Below, one piece after another: positions 46,248-55,860 of a stretch of 64,000 bases of DNA; positions within the stretch are counted from its first letter, which is position 1; every line of letters begins with the position of its first letter. Under the pieces are notes generated by a model that did no database searches, was not told where the DNA came from, and saw only the letters and a list, made by a program, of their open reading frames with translations. The position numbers and the translations under genes were made by a program. This DNA comes from Nemertoderma westbladi (taxonomy: Eukaryota > Xenacoelomorpha > Nemertodermatida > Nemertodermatidae), in contig JAUCBJ010006760.1 of NCBI GenBank assembly GCA_032718475.1, forward strand, positions 1-64,000, read 5' to 3'.

Positions 46248-48140
46248 ATGTCTGACACAAAGCAAAACCTGTCAGACAGTCTAATTGATACAACCATCTG
46301 TGACACAGATAGGAGTGTGGAGCGATTAAGAAAGGGGTTCAGCTCACCTCCTACTGAAAGAAAAGTCATCCCTCCAGTAGTAGTATCAGACCCTAGGCTA
46401 ATCCAACACCGTAGGTCTATCATCGGCACTCGGGCCCAGGTCAAACGGAACCAAGAAGCAGCTGTCCAACACCAGCAACATCCTAGTCAAGAAACTCGTT
46501 CCCAGCGACCTGATAGCTCCAGTAGTTCGGATACTGTAGAGCTGACCCCCGAACGCGGAGTGAAGATGGCGGCTACAGCCTATTCAGATCCCCTTCTCAC
46601 CCTTCCTGCCGCAGTACTAACTACTATATTGATTGCGGTGGAGGAACACCAAGTCGATTGGGCGAGAAGTAAGCGAGCGACCCAAGATAGTTATGCGGGA
46701 TACGCCAGGGGAGAATTGATGTCTATTGTCGAGTCACAATGGAACTTTCCCGGACCCGGACTCCCGTTAGATTTGTCCGAAGCTACTTGGGAAGACATAC
46801 ACAGGATGGGAGTGACTAAAGATACGATGGATCCAGCTGTTTGGAAGAGGTCGGCAGCAGGATATGTGCAGGGATTCTTCGGCTCCTTAGAGCGATTAGA
46901 AGAACAACTGTTTCGACAACCCCAAGGACCTCAAGAGCAGGAAGAGCTGCTATATCAAGTACGCGAAAGAACCCTACGCATTAGACTAATCCTATCAGCC
47001 TTTGAGGAAACTTCCAAAAGAAGACAGGACACGTCGCTGCAAGTTGCTGTCAAGACTTGGTTCCAGCGGGTAGGTCTCAAAGTACAAGAAACGGCCCAGT
47101 GGAAATCCCAGCTGGCTGAGAGACCAACCTATGAAGAATCAACCGATGCCACCTTTTCTCAAGTGGAAAGCGAAGTGACCGCAGAGAGACCGCGAACGAG
47201 AGACGCCATAGACATCTATCTGTCAGACTATCAACGTTTCCTAGGTGATGAAGAGTTGAGGAGACGACTGGCTGGACTTCGCCCCAATAGTGAAGGAGCC
47301 AAGCTTGTGTTGGACTCAATTGATGCGGAAAGGTTAGCTGCAAACCAAGCTAATTTTGATGAAAAACTCCGCCTCGCTAGAGTCCAGGAAGAACAAGTAA
47401 AGAAAAAACGGATAGAGGACCGAAAGGCAGCAGCAGTAGCAGCGGCAATGGCAGAAGCGGAAGCGGCAAAAGCGGCAGTGAAAGCAGCAGCAGCAAAGGC
47501 AGTGGCAGAAGCAGAACGGAGAGCGTCTGAGGAGACTACCCAACTGGAGTTGGAAAATCTGCAAGAGACGCAAGACTGCATAAATAAACAGTTAACTGCT
47601 AGTCAAATGCAGATGATGAGTCGATCTACTCCCAAACGCCAAGGATACACATCATCGGAGGAAGGCGAGACCACCGATCCTGAAGGCGGAGGAAATAGAT
47701 CTCGTCTAAGCAGGCATAGAAAAACATCTCACCGTCACAAATTGCCTGATTTGCCCCCAGCGGTTAGAAGACAACTAGCTAGCACAGACTTAGGTAGTAC
47801 AGAACCCACAGACCAAATTATTCAGGTCAAAAGACTCCCTACTATAGTTGATGAGCCTGAAATAATTAGGCCTGTCGTTCCCAAAGCCACTCCTGTGCTA
47901 GAGACCCCTGTACTTCCAGAGCTTAACTCTAAATTCCCTCTACACAGTACTACACTGCCTGTACCCGGTAGAACAGTCCATGCGAATATCCCTGTCCTGG
48001 ACACTGAGAGAGAAATCAAAGATTTGTCTCCCGTCATCCCGCTACAATGCTCCCGCTTCGGCGGTCGAGTGGGTAGAGGAGGGACGGCGGGGGATGAATC
48101 TCCTGCTCGGACAGATGCAGGAGACTGTCCACCAACTTAA
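46248..48140 (+). CDS. BEL/Pao Gag, N-terminal part (first frame)
   Basis: 630 codons opening with an ATG after the leader. Residues 1-110 are polar. About 110-370 is a helical domain I do not recognise. About 380-445 is a long Ala/Lys/Glu-rich coiled-coil-like helix (KKKRIEDRKAAAVAAAMAEA). About 470-500 is basic and Ser/Arg rich. The meaningful sequence ends near 48030; after that the frame becomes Gly/Arg-rich noise while the next frame (+1) becomes convincing. Either Gag is made through a +1 shift here, or a single-base indel has broken the ORF. It overlaps the next ORF by 161 bp. Confidence 0.75.
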   Translation: MSDTKQNLSDSLIDTTICDTDRSVERLRKGFSSPPTERKVIPPVVVSDPRLIQHRRSIIGTRAQVKRNQEAAVQHQQHPSQETRSQRPDSSSSSDTVELTPERGVKMAATAYSDPLLTLPAAVLTTILIAVEEHQVDWARSKRATQDSYAGYARGELMSIVESQWNFPGPGLPLDLSEATWEDIHRMGVTKDTMDPAVWKRSAAGYVQGFFGSLERLEEQLFRQPQGPQEQEELLYQVRERTLRIRLILSAFEETSKRRQDTSLQVAVKTWFQRVGLKVQETAQWKSQLAERPTYEESTDATFSQVESEVTAERPRTRDAIDIYLSDYQRFLGDEELRRRLAGLRPNSEGAKLVLDSIDAERLAANQANFDEKLRLARVQEEQVKKKRIEDRKAAAVAAAMAEAEAAKAAVKAAAAKAVAEAERRASEETTQLELENLQETQDCINKQLTASQMQMMSRSTPKRQGYTSSEEGETTDPEGGGNRSRLSRHRKTSHRHKLPDLPPAVRRQLASTDLGSTEPTDQIIQVKRLPTIVDEPEIIRPVVPKATPVLETPVLPELNSKFPLHSTTLPVPGRTVHANIPVLDTEREIKDLSPVIPLQCSRFGGRVGRGGTAGDESPARTDAGDCPPT

Positions 48141-49806
48141 GGGAACAGTAAGGGAAAGTAGGTTAGAATTGCAAGAAGTGCAGCAAAGTATCGCGCTGGA
48201 CAAATTAGTCAATATACAAAAGGGTATACCAATACCCCCTGTAACATTGTGTCAACCTGTTAGGTCTGAAGTATTACATGCGCAAGGTGTGGAGCCTACA
48301 CGCATCTATACTGCTAGTGAAGTAGAAACTCCTATAGCAAACCCTATTAAGGGTGATTATAAACCTGTTGTTAATGATATTCCCTATAGACTTGATAATA
48401 ATCCGAGAAATTCATATACCGATAATTCGATATTAAATAACACGATGGCCCAAGAAAGCTTTACGCGTCAGATGGCTAGAACAGAAGCCCGCCAAGCGGT
48501 CAAAGTGGGAGAGATCGTCAAATTCAATGGAGATGAGATGAAATGGTTACCTTTCAATGAATATTACAAAGATAGCATACAGAACTCTGTACTATCTAAT
48601 GGAGAGAAGCTTAGATTCCTCATCAAGTGTTTGGAAGGACCTCCCAAGTTAATGGCGTTAAAGTTTATTGGACATCCAGATGGATTAAGACAAGTTTGGG
48701 ATACGTTAAACACCAGGTATGGTAACAAGGATAACATAGCTAAGTATTTGTATGCAAAATTAGTAGCCCCCAGAAATTTCCTTAGTAGCGGGATCATAGA
48801 GTTTTCCGATGAGATTCAGGAGATCTGTAGACAATTGGACTGGTTAGGTAAGTCTCATGAATATCAGAGTTCCATGGTTATTGGAGCAGTAGTCTCTACT
48901 TTACCAAAGGGTGGAGTATGTACACGCTGGGACAAGAAAGTGTTGTACATGAATGAGCAGCAACGACGAAGCCCTACCATGGCTGATCTCATGTCCTTCT
49001 TAGATGGTGAAGTAAAACTACAACTCATCAAGCAGTCCAGAGAGAAAACATCGGAAAATAAGGTAAGTGAGAAACCCGTTTCTAGGAGAAGAGTAACACC
49101 AGTGTGTTACACTGACGACGGCGAAAGCCAAGCTTCTCAAGAAGAGGACAGCGGGAAAGACACTGACCGATATTACTACGTTAACAAAACCTCAAAAGAC
49201 GTAAGTAAATACAAGGCTCGAACCAACGATAGGAGAGAACAGGTTGCCAAGACTCCCCCTCAGTCTCCTAACAGAATGAACGGAAGAAAGCCCGAAGAAA
49301 GAACGAGAGTGCATCAAGTTACCCAAGGTAAAGTGAGTAACATCAAACCAAACTGTGCGCTGTGCGACGGGCCCCACCGTTTGAGTGCGTGTGCTGAATT
49401 CCTAAAGAAATCCCTTGTAGGCAGACGTGAAGTCATGTGGGATAAGCGGTTATGCTATAATTGCCTCAGACCAGGACACCAACGGCGAACCGGTTACTCC
49501 GACGTAAAGTGTACAAAGTGCGGTGCGAAACATCACATCTTGTTACACAGTGAATTCGAACGAAACAACCCGAGTCAGGTAAGTGAGCCCGAACTACATG
49601 TCCAATTCAGTGATGTAAATGACACTGATCAAGAGTCTGAGATGGAAGGATTCTATACTGACGAATTCTCCGACGCCAACGAATCCTGTTACCTAATAAA
49701 ACCGCAGTATATCGAGCACTTACTTACGAAAAGGACACCGACAATGAGTTCCCCCCAACTACTTTTGACAGACAACCATCTTGGAAAGATCCAACTTCCA
49801 ACGTAG
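47980..49806 (+). CDS. BEL/Pao Gag, capsid-like and zinc-knuckle part (second frame)
   Basis: 608 codons in the +1 frame relative to the previous ORF. After an opening that overlaps the first frame, residues about 176-300 are the DUF1759-type Gag domain of BEL elements (VKFNGDEMKWLPFNEYYKD; LRFLIKCLEGPPK). A basic linker follows. Two cysteine motifs come next: CALCDGPHRLSAC near 458, and CYNCLRPGHQ...CTKCGAKHH near 491-517, the Gag zinc knuckles. The ATG at 47980 lies inside the first ORF, so this part is probably expressed by continuing from it. Near the end its frame overlaps the start of the protease frame. Confidence 0.85.
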   Translation: MRISLSWTLREKSKICLPSSRYNAPASAVEWVEEGRRGMNLLLGQMQETVHQLKGTVRESRLELQEVQQSIALDKLVNIQKGIPIPPVTLCQPVRSEVLHAQGVEPTRIYTASEVETPIANPIKGDYKPVVNDIPYRLDNNPRNSYTDNSILNNTMAQESFTRQMARTEARQAVKVGEIVKFNGDEMKWLPFNEYYKDSIQNSVLSNGEKLRFLIKCLEGPPKLMALKFIGHPDGLRQVWDTLNTRYGNKDNIAKYLYAKLVAPRNFLSSGIIEFSDEIQEICRQLDWLGKSHEYQSSMVIGAVVSTLPKGGVCTRWDKKVLYMNEQQRRSPTMADLMSFLDGEVKLQLIKQSREKTSENKVSEKPVSRRRVTPVCYTDDGESQASQEEDSGKDTDRYYYVNKTSKDVSKYKARTNDRREQVAKTPPQSPNRMNGRKPEERTRVHQVTQGKVSNIKPNCALCDGPHRLSACAEFLKKSLVGRREVMWDKRLCYNCLRPGHQRRTGYSDVKCTKCGAKHHILLHSEFERNNPSQVSEPELHVQFSDVNDTDQESEMEGFYTDEFSDANESCYLIKPQYIEHLLTKRTPTMSSPQLLLTDNHLGKIQLPT

Positions 49807-49826
49807 GAATCAGAGAATTTCCTGTA

Positions 49827-50504
49827 GTGCAGGTAAGAGTTCACGGTCCTAACAAAAGTTACATAGTGAACGCCCTCCTTGACTCCGGCAGCACAGGAAC
49901 ATTCATCGATAAAGAACTAGCCGAAGATATCTTTGCTGGACAACCCAAATTCCAAACTAAGTTGAATATGTCCGGAATTATGCAGGTTTGGAAATCTACC
50001 CTAACGGCAGATTACTATGTAGGTGCGTTGTCCACCCCCCAGGATAAATTAGGAGCACAAAGTATAAGGTCAGTAAAAATGGTGGCTATAAAGAACTTCG
50101 CTACTACCCAAGTAGAACCTTATAACTGGGACGAGGACGAGAGCATCCAACAGCTGAAGATACCTCGATTCCAGACAGATTATCCTGGAGTGCAAATACT
50201 CATCGGCCAAAACGCGCATGAGGCGCTCGAGACATTGGAGAAACGGCCTGCTCAACCGCAGCCACTACAAACCTATGCGGTAAGAACTAGAGTAGGTTGG
50301 TACTTTACTGGCCCTTCCCGCAGAACTCTCAAAGAGAGATTGCCACAAGAAAGAATATACCAGGTAAATGATTGGGAAGTGGAGAGCAGTGAGGTGGACG
50401 AACTAACTGAGGGAACACCATACTCCTCAAATAATGACGACATCTACCAACTCTTCGATGAAGAGAACACAATCGACCTACTTACAGAAAACAAAACCAG
50501 GTGA
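49827..50504 (+). CDS. BEL/Pao aspartic protease region
   Basis: 225 codons, with a DUF1758-type retropepsin. The active-site motif LLDSGSTGTFID lies about 20 residues in; ILIGQNAHEAL near residue 130 matches the second conserved (I/L)(L/I)G element. The stated start is GTG and the frame is open upstream to at least 49683, so it is not an independent gene but part of the polyprotein. It is in a different frame (-1) from the preceding Gag frame and ends TGA four bases into the RT frame. Confidence 0.8.
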   Translation: MQVRVHGPNKSYIVNALLDSGSTGTFIDKELAEDIFAGQPKFQTKLNMSGIMQVWKSTLTADYYVGALSTPQDKLGAQSIRSVKMVAIKNFATTQVEPYNWDEDESIQQLKIPRFQTDYPGVQILIGQNAHEALETLEKRPAQPQPLQTYAVRTRVGWYFTGPSRRTLKERLPQERIYQVNDWEVESSEVDELTEGTPYSSNNDDIYQLFDEENTIDLLTENKTR

Positions 50505-51799
50505 ACCTATGTCAACTGATTCGCCCATCGGGACCCATTGATTACAATGACGAACTAAATGATGAGATAGAGCGCTACAACGCTAGAACTCGGGACGAAC
50601 TCGCCGTACGATTCTTTACTCAAGAATTGGTAGAGCCCAATTCATACGATAAGGCCCTATCGATAGAAGAAGAAAGAGCCAAGCAAATCCAGGAAACAAC
50701 TACACGTTTTTTAAAAGATCAAGGTAGATATGAAATCGGCCTACCATTTCGAAAACGAGAACCTAGATTTATAAATAACAGACCCTTAGCGGAGAAAAGA
50801 ATTGCACAACTACATCGACGCCTTACGGCAAACACTTCTGCTAAGGAAATGTACCAGGCTCAATTGAAAAAATTTATTAGCAAGGGATATGCGGAGCGAG
50901 TACCGGAAGGAACACCCACAACTGAGAGAACGTACTATCTAACACATCATTACGTTCCCAAACCCGGTAAACCCCATGAAGTACGAGTCGTATTCGATGG
51001 CTCCGCTCTATATATGGGCCAATCCCTCAATTCCGAGTTGTTACCAGGACCCAACTTACTCCAATCTTTGTTGGGAATACTTTTAAGATTAAGACAATAC
51101 TCCATCGCGTTCGCCTCCGATATAGAAGGAATGTTCTTACAAGTCAAAGCGCTGGATAGAGATAGAGACAGCCTAAGATTTCTGTGGTGGCCTGAAGGAG
51201 ATCTCAACCAGAAACCGGTAGAGTACTGGATGACCATCCAGGCTTTTGGGATCATATCAAGCCCTTCCAACGCCTGCTCCGTGGTGCGGACCACTGTGAA
51301 TGACAACCGAGACGCCTTCTCCAAAGAGGTGATAGACAACATAAAGCGCGATATATACATGGACGACAATTTAAAGTCCCTTCCATCAGTAGAAGAAGCC
51401 ATTGATGTCGCGAAAGGAACGGTAGAGTGTTTGAAAAGAGGTGGATTTCGACTGACGAAATTCACTAGCAACTCCCGTGAGTTTCTGGAAGCGATACCGG
51501 TAGAAGACCGAGGAACGAAAGATCTAGACTTAATAAAGGACGATCTTCCAGAAACCAAGACGCGTGGCTTGAAGTGGGACACAGAAAGAGATATCCTGTT
51601 TTTTCAGCTAAAACAGCGAGATAATCCAGTTCGGACCAAACGGATTTGTTTAAGTATCCTGAGCACTTATTTCGACCCATTGGGATTTATTAGCCCAGTT
51701 ATATTGATTGCTCGGAGTTTAGTACAACAAATGTGGCTTGAAAACCACTCATGGGACGATCCACTTAAGGGAGAACTGTTAAAGAAGTGGATGAAATAG
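50501..51799 (+). CDS. BEL/Pao reverse transcriptase region, ending at an in-frame TAG
   Basis: 432 codons starting at a GTG, so probably continued from the protease by a -1 shift. It contains the RT: HHYVPKPGKPHEVRVVFDGS (fingers), SIAFASDIEGMFLQVK (first catalytic Asp), and the palm box YMDDNLKS at 51356-51367. The connection region follows (LGFISPVILIARSLVQQMW). The frame stops at TAG 51797-51799. The same frame remains open and keeps meaningful BEL sequence immediately after the stop, into the RNase H region. So TAG is either a single recent nonsense mutation or a read-through codon. Confidence 0.9.
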   Translation: MNLCQLIRPSGPIDYNDELNDEIERYNARTRDELAVRFFTQELVEPNSYDKALSIEEERAKQIQETTTRFLKDQGRYEIGLPFRKREPRFINNRPLAEKRIAQLHRRLTANTSAKEMYQAQLKKFISKGYAERVPEGTPTTERTYYLTHHYVPKPGKPHEVRVVFDGSALYMGQSLNSELLPGPNLLQSLLGILLRLRQYSIAFASDIEGMFLQVKALDRDRDSLRFLWWPEGDLNQKPVEYWMTIQAFGIISSPSNACSVVRTTVNDNRDAFSKEVIDNIKRDIYMDDNLKSLPSVEEAIDVAKGTVECLKRGGFRLTKFTSNSREFLEAIPVEDRGTKDLDLIKDDLPETKTRGLKWDTERDILFFQLKQRDNPVRTKRICLSILSTYFDPLGFISPVILIARSLVQQMWLENHSWDDPLKGELLKKWMK

Positions 51800-51886
51800 G
51801 AAGATTCTCTACCTGCCATCGAGAGCTTTGTAATTTCCCGTGCATATTTTGGTCATGTTCTTCCTACATATTCCTATCAACTCCAT

Positions 51887-54241
51887 GTGTTTGGAGACGC
51901 CAGCGACATGGGAATAGGTATAGTAGCATATCTGCGAGTCGAAACTCCGGATGGAATCAAAGTCGCTTTAGTTACCTCTAAGGCATTGATTAACAACAAG
52001 TTAAAGGTTCCTCGAGCGGAGTTAAAGGCGGCTTTATATGCTACAGCCATCGGCCGGAACGTAACAGAACAAATCGACTATCCACTGGAGAAAACTGTTT
52101 ATTGGAACGACGCTTTACTCGTGTTGGAGTATATAACCAATGAAGTCTGTCAGTTCAGCGTTTTTGTTACTAACAGGGTAGCTATTATTCTTAGTCGCAC
52201 AAAGATAGATCAATGGAGACATTGCCCTGGTACGATTAATCCAGCCGATATCGCCTCCAGGGGAGCGACTCCACAGGAACTGATAGATACTCCAGACTGG
52301 TTGGGTCGACCCGACTTCCTGAGTAAGGAAGAGGATAAATGGCCTCCTCACCTTACTACGGCGGAGATTAGACAAGCCAAGGGAGCGGAGAAAGTCAAAC
52401 CTAAAACCCGGGCGAGTAAATCGAAGTTATTTAAACCGACGATCGATCTATCTGTATTACATACTTCCGGAAACGATGCTTCGGATCCACAATCCCTCGC
52501 CACAAATAAGTCTGTTGTGGAAATTAGAGATAGAGATTGGAAATCTGGAACACCAGACGTCTTGCAAGGAATCTCACCCCTGCTGCAGAGAGCAATGCAT
52601 CACTACAGTTCCTGGAATCGGCTCTGTAAAGCCGTCACATATTTAAGGAGATGTTTTCATCATCACTACTCCAGGACGAAGACCATTAGTGATACCGCTC
52701 CATTGACATCTGCGCAAGTTCATGTTATTAAAAATTTACCCAAATATAAGACATCCGACCGGTTTCTAAAGGAGAAAATCAGTTACCAGGAGCATGAAGA
52801 AACCAATAAGCAGATACTGAGACTCCTGCAATGCTATGAGGATTCCGATAAGTATTTCCTGTTGTTGAGAAATCCGCAGATGCGCTTAAGGGATCGCTTC
52901 TCTAGCACAATGATAGATGGGTTAATACGTGTTGGAGGAAGGCTCACCAATGCGCCATTATCCTTTGACACTAAATTCCCCATACTCATTAGAAATTTTG
53001 AAGTACAAATCAAGATGATTGTAGATGTTCACAGTAAACTTTATCATGCTGGTAGAGAACGAGTTCTTAGCGAAATTCGAACTCGCTATTATTTTGATAA
53101 AACCCGTAGAGCTCTGAACCAAGTTCTTAGGAACTGCATACCCTGTAGGAAAGCATTCAGTAGGCCTTTAACACAGCGAGAGGCAGAATTACCTAGGGAC
53201 CGAGTAAGCTTCTATGAACCACCTTTTACTAATACTGGTGTAGATTTATTTGGCCCTATTGAAGTATATCGTGCTAGGACTATAGTCAAGAGATGGTGTG
53301 TCATCTTCGTATGCATGACTTGTAGAGCCATCCATCTCGATATGGTGAACGATCTATCTACCAACAGCTTCGTCTTAAGTTTACGCCGACAGATCGCTCG
53401 CTTCGGGACTAGTAATACCATGAGATCGGATAAGGGAACGAACTTCATTGGTGCCAACAACGAAATCCAGGCTTACGTGAAGGACTGGAACCAAAGACAG
53501 GTGGACGATCAGCTAAGGATAACAGCGTCTAGCTGGACCTTCAACGCCGCCGACGCCCCTTGGTGGGGAGGAAGTTGGGAGAGAATAATTAGAAGTGTCA
53601 AGACCGCATTTCACTTTATAGTGCCATGCCGGGCGTATCTCACCGACGAAATTTGGCGGACGTTAATGGAGGAAATAGCTGCCTATCTCAACGAGAGACC
53701 GCTTATGCCAGTCTCATCGAGTCCCGATTCCCTGGAAGCGCTAACACCCGCGCACTTTCTACTGAAGAAACCTGTAGCCATGCTCCCACGATCGGAGATT
53801 ACCGACGGAGACGAATACTGCCGTCGAACTTGGCAACTTATGCAGTTGCTATCCCGTCGTTTCGCTGACCATTTCGAGAAACATTATCTGCCCACACTAC
53901 AACTTCGAACTAAGTGGTTTGCGCAGCAAGAAAACGTCAGCGCCGGAGATATGGTGCTTATTGTAGATTCAGACCTTCCACGTAAACAGTGGCAGACAGG
54001 TCGTATCATCGAGACTCACATCTCGGATGATGGTTTAGTACGCTCGGTAGAACTCGTCGTCATGCGGCGTAACTTCAAGAAGCCAGGCATAATCTTTGAG
54101 ACGCAACAACTCAACCGCCCAGTTGGTCGTTTATGTTTACTGGAAAGAGACAGAGAACTCTCCGGAAACTATGGAAGGCAAGACACTCTTCCCACGACCA
54201 CCTCCCTAATTCCTCAAACATCTAGGGACTCCCCAACATGA
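51887..54241 (+). CDS. BEL/Pao RNase H and integrase
   Basis: 784 codons in the same frame as the RT, beyond the TAG. The given ATG (51887) is internal, because homology already begins at 51800. RNase H begins FGDASDMGIG with ELKAALYA about 40 residues on. The integrase has an HHCC zinc domain (HSKLYHAGRERVL...CIPCRKAF, about residues 380-425). The catalytic core has GVDLFGPIEVY (first Asp), MRSDKGTNFIGA (second Asp) and WWGGSWERIIRSVK (Glu). A DUF5641-like tail follows (DMVLIVDSDLPRKQWQTGRI). All three catalytic residues are present. Confidence 0.93.
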   Translation: MFGDASDMGIGIVAYLRVETPDGIKVALVTSKALINNKLKVPRAELKAALYATAIGRNVTEQIDYPLEKTVYWNDALLVLEYITNEVCQFSVFVTNRVAIILSRTKIDQWRHCPGTINPADIASRGATPQELIDTPDWLGRPDFLSKEEDKWPPHLTTAEIRQAKGAEKVKPKTRASKSKLFKPTIDLSVLHTSGNDASDPQSLATNKSVVEIRDRDWKSGTPDVLQGISPLLQRAMHHYSSWNRLCKAVTYLRRCFHHHYSRTKTISDTAPLTSAQVHVIKNLPKYKTSDRFLKEKISYQEHEETNKQILRLLQCYEDSDKYFLLLRNPQMRLRDRFSSTMIDGLIRVGGRLTNAPLSFDTKFPILIRNFEVQIKMIVDVHSKLYHAGRERVLSEIRTRYYFDKTRRALNQVLRNCIPCRKAFSRPLTQREAELPRDRVSFYEPPFTNTGVDLFGPIEVYRARTIVKRWCVIFVCMTCRAIHLDMVNDLSTNSFVLSLRRQIARFGTSNTMRSDKGTNFIGANNEIQAYVKDWNQRQVDDQLRITASSWTFNAADAPWWGGSWERIIRSVKTAFHFIVPCRAYLTDEIWRTLMEEIAAYLNERPLMPVSSSPDSLEALTPAHFLLKKPVAMLPRSEITDGDEYCRRTWQLMQLLSRRFADHFEKHYLPTLQLRTKWFAQQENVSAGDMVLIVDSDLPRKQWQTGRIIETHISDDGLVRSVELVVMRRNFKKPGIIFETQQLNRPVGRLCLLERDRELSGNYGRQDTLPTTTSLIPQTSRDSPT

Positions 54242-55860
54242 TACGTCTGGAGTGGGTGAATGACTATATTATTCTATCTATTTTTATTATATTTTTATAT
54301 GTGAACATTATTATGTACTTTATTACAATCGTTTTATTTAATTTTATTTAGTAGAATGTTATTTTAGATTATTTAGTAGGTTAGTGCAATATATTAGTGC
54401 TTATTACGTAATTACACATAATATATATTTAATATGACGGCGAGAAATAATTCTTTCTTTTTCTTTACTGTCCGTATTATATTATAAATACGAGACTACA
54501 GTAAGATGACATGTCAGTACTTATTAAAGTACAATAAAGCTCCTACTATATTTAAGTATTATTGGTAGGCAGAGTATTAGGAATGCAAAGTTCAGATCCT
54601 CGTGTCTCGGCTAAACCAAGCTCTGGGTAGACCTTGGAAACGACTTGCCTCTTCACACTGACATTGCTCCGTGCGATATTGCTCTTCTACTTTATATTAA
54701 ATAATACATATAGTAGCATGATGTCCCTATAACAGTAGCGTAAAACGCAAATAAATCTGTTAAACCTTTTGACCATCTGTAATTTTAGTCGATTAAGATA
54801 TCGTGGCACCCACCGATATACTTGAAAGACAAATTCTAGAATCAGTGGTTAACGTCCCCAGACAAGTTCTGGAATAAATCGGTGCCTATCTTAAATATTA
54901 ATTTAATATTTATTAAAATCTGTAAAATACAGATCCTTTAAAATTTCTAGTCAATTAAGATATCGCAACACTTACCGATACTCTTAAAAGACAATTTTAT
55001 AGAATTAAGGATCCTAGGTCCCCAGACATGCTCTGGAATAAAATTGTGTCAATTTTACCATCAAATAATAAAATTCACGGGAATAAATTTAAATTCATAC
55101 CTTAAATGAATTTCATAAATTGTCATTTTGTGCAATTTATAACATTCCCAAAATTCCATTAATTAATAGATCATGGGAGCGGAGATTCATCCTATTGAGC
55201 GTATTAGAGTGCGAGAATCTCCAACATATAGTCAATAGCCGATAAAATTAATAAAATCATGCATAAAGAGGATATTGACAATTAAAGAATTACTATTAAA
55301 TAGCATTCCAGATCTGTATGCATGAGAATTACCCTAATTCTACCGCTAGCTTTCCATAATGTCACCATAGCAACACCCACGCTAGAATTAGAAGCAAGTT
55401 AAAAGAACAATAGAAAGCTTGTCCCATTGCATAGCATAGAGAGTACATAGCACACTGTTAGTATCCAAGGATACACAGTAATAACGTGACATTCTGGAAG
55501 GCACTGACTAACGGACAAATGGCCTGTATGTGTACAATTGGAGACAGTTGTGTGGAATTTGTGCGTTTATAGGTGAATGTTACTGCTAAAGTATGTTTAC
55601 AGTAGCTAGTCGCAATTGTAAAAGTAGCCCAACTCTCCTATAGAAAGAACCTAAAGTGGATCCAAGCCTTTGGGACGGACAGTGGAGTGACTTGTGCCGA
55701 TTATCGTTGTCGTGCTGTTGCTACATGTTGGCGTAAACACCGCGACGACGGTACATCAGCGCTGAGAATCCCACTGTCCGGGGGCAACGAGAGGTAGGCA
55801 GCGACGCCCGCTAGCCTAAACATAAACTCATTTCGATATTAATAAACTCAGATAGCAGAT
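54242..55860 (+). other. Untranslated stretch between pol and the extra ORF
   Basis: No ORF. It contains a duplicated block of about 105 bp: 54781-54885 and 54942-55050 share TTAAGATATCG, CTTACCGATA/CCACCGATA, AAAGACAA, CCCCAGACA and CTGGAATAAA. A promoter or splice acceptor for the downstream coding region could lie here. Confidence 0.6.
54781..55050 (+). repeat. About 105-bp duplicated block downstream of pol
   Basis: Two diverged direct copies (54781-54885, 54942-55050) separated by about 57 AT-rich bases. Each has a short palindromic section (CCGATAT / ATATCG) and could fold. Confidence 0.7.
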
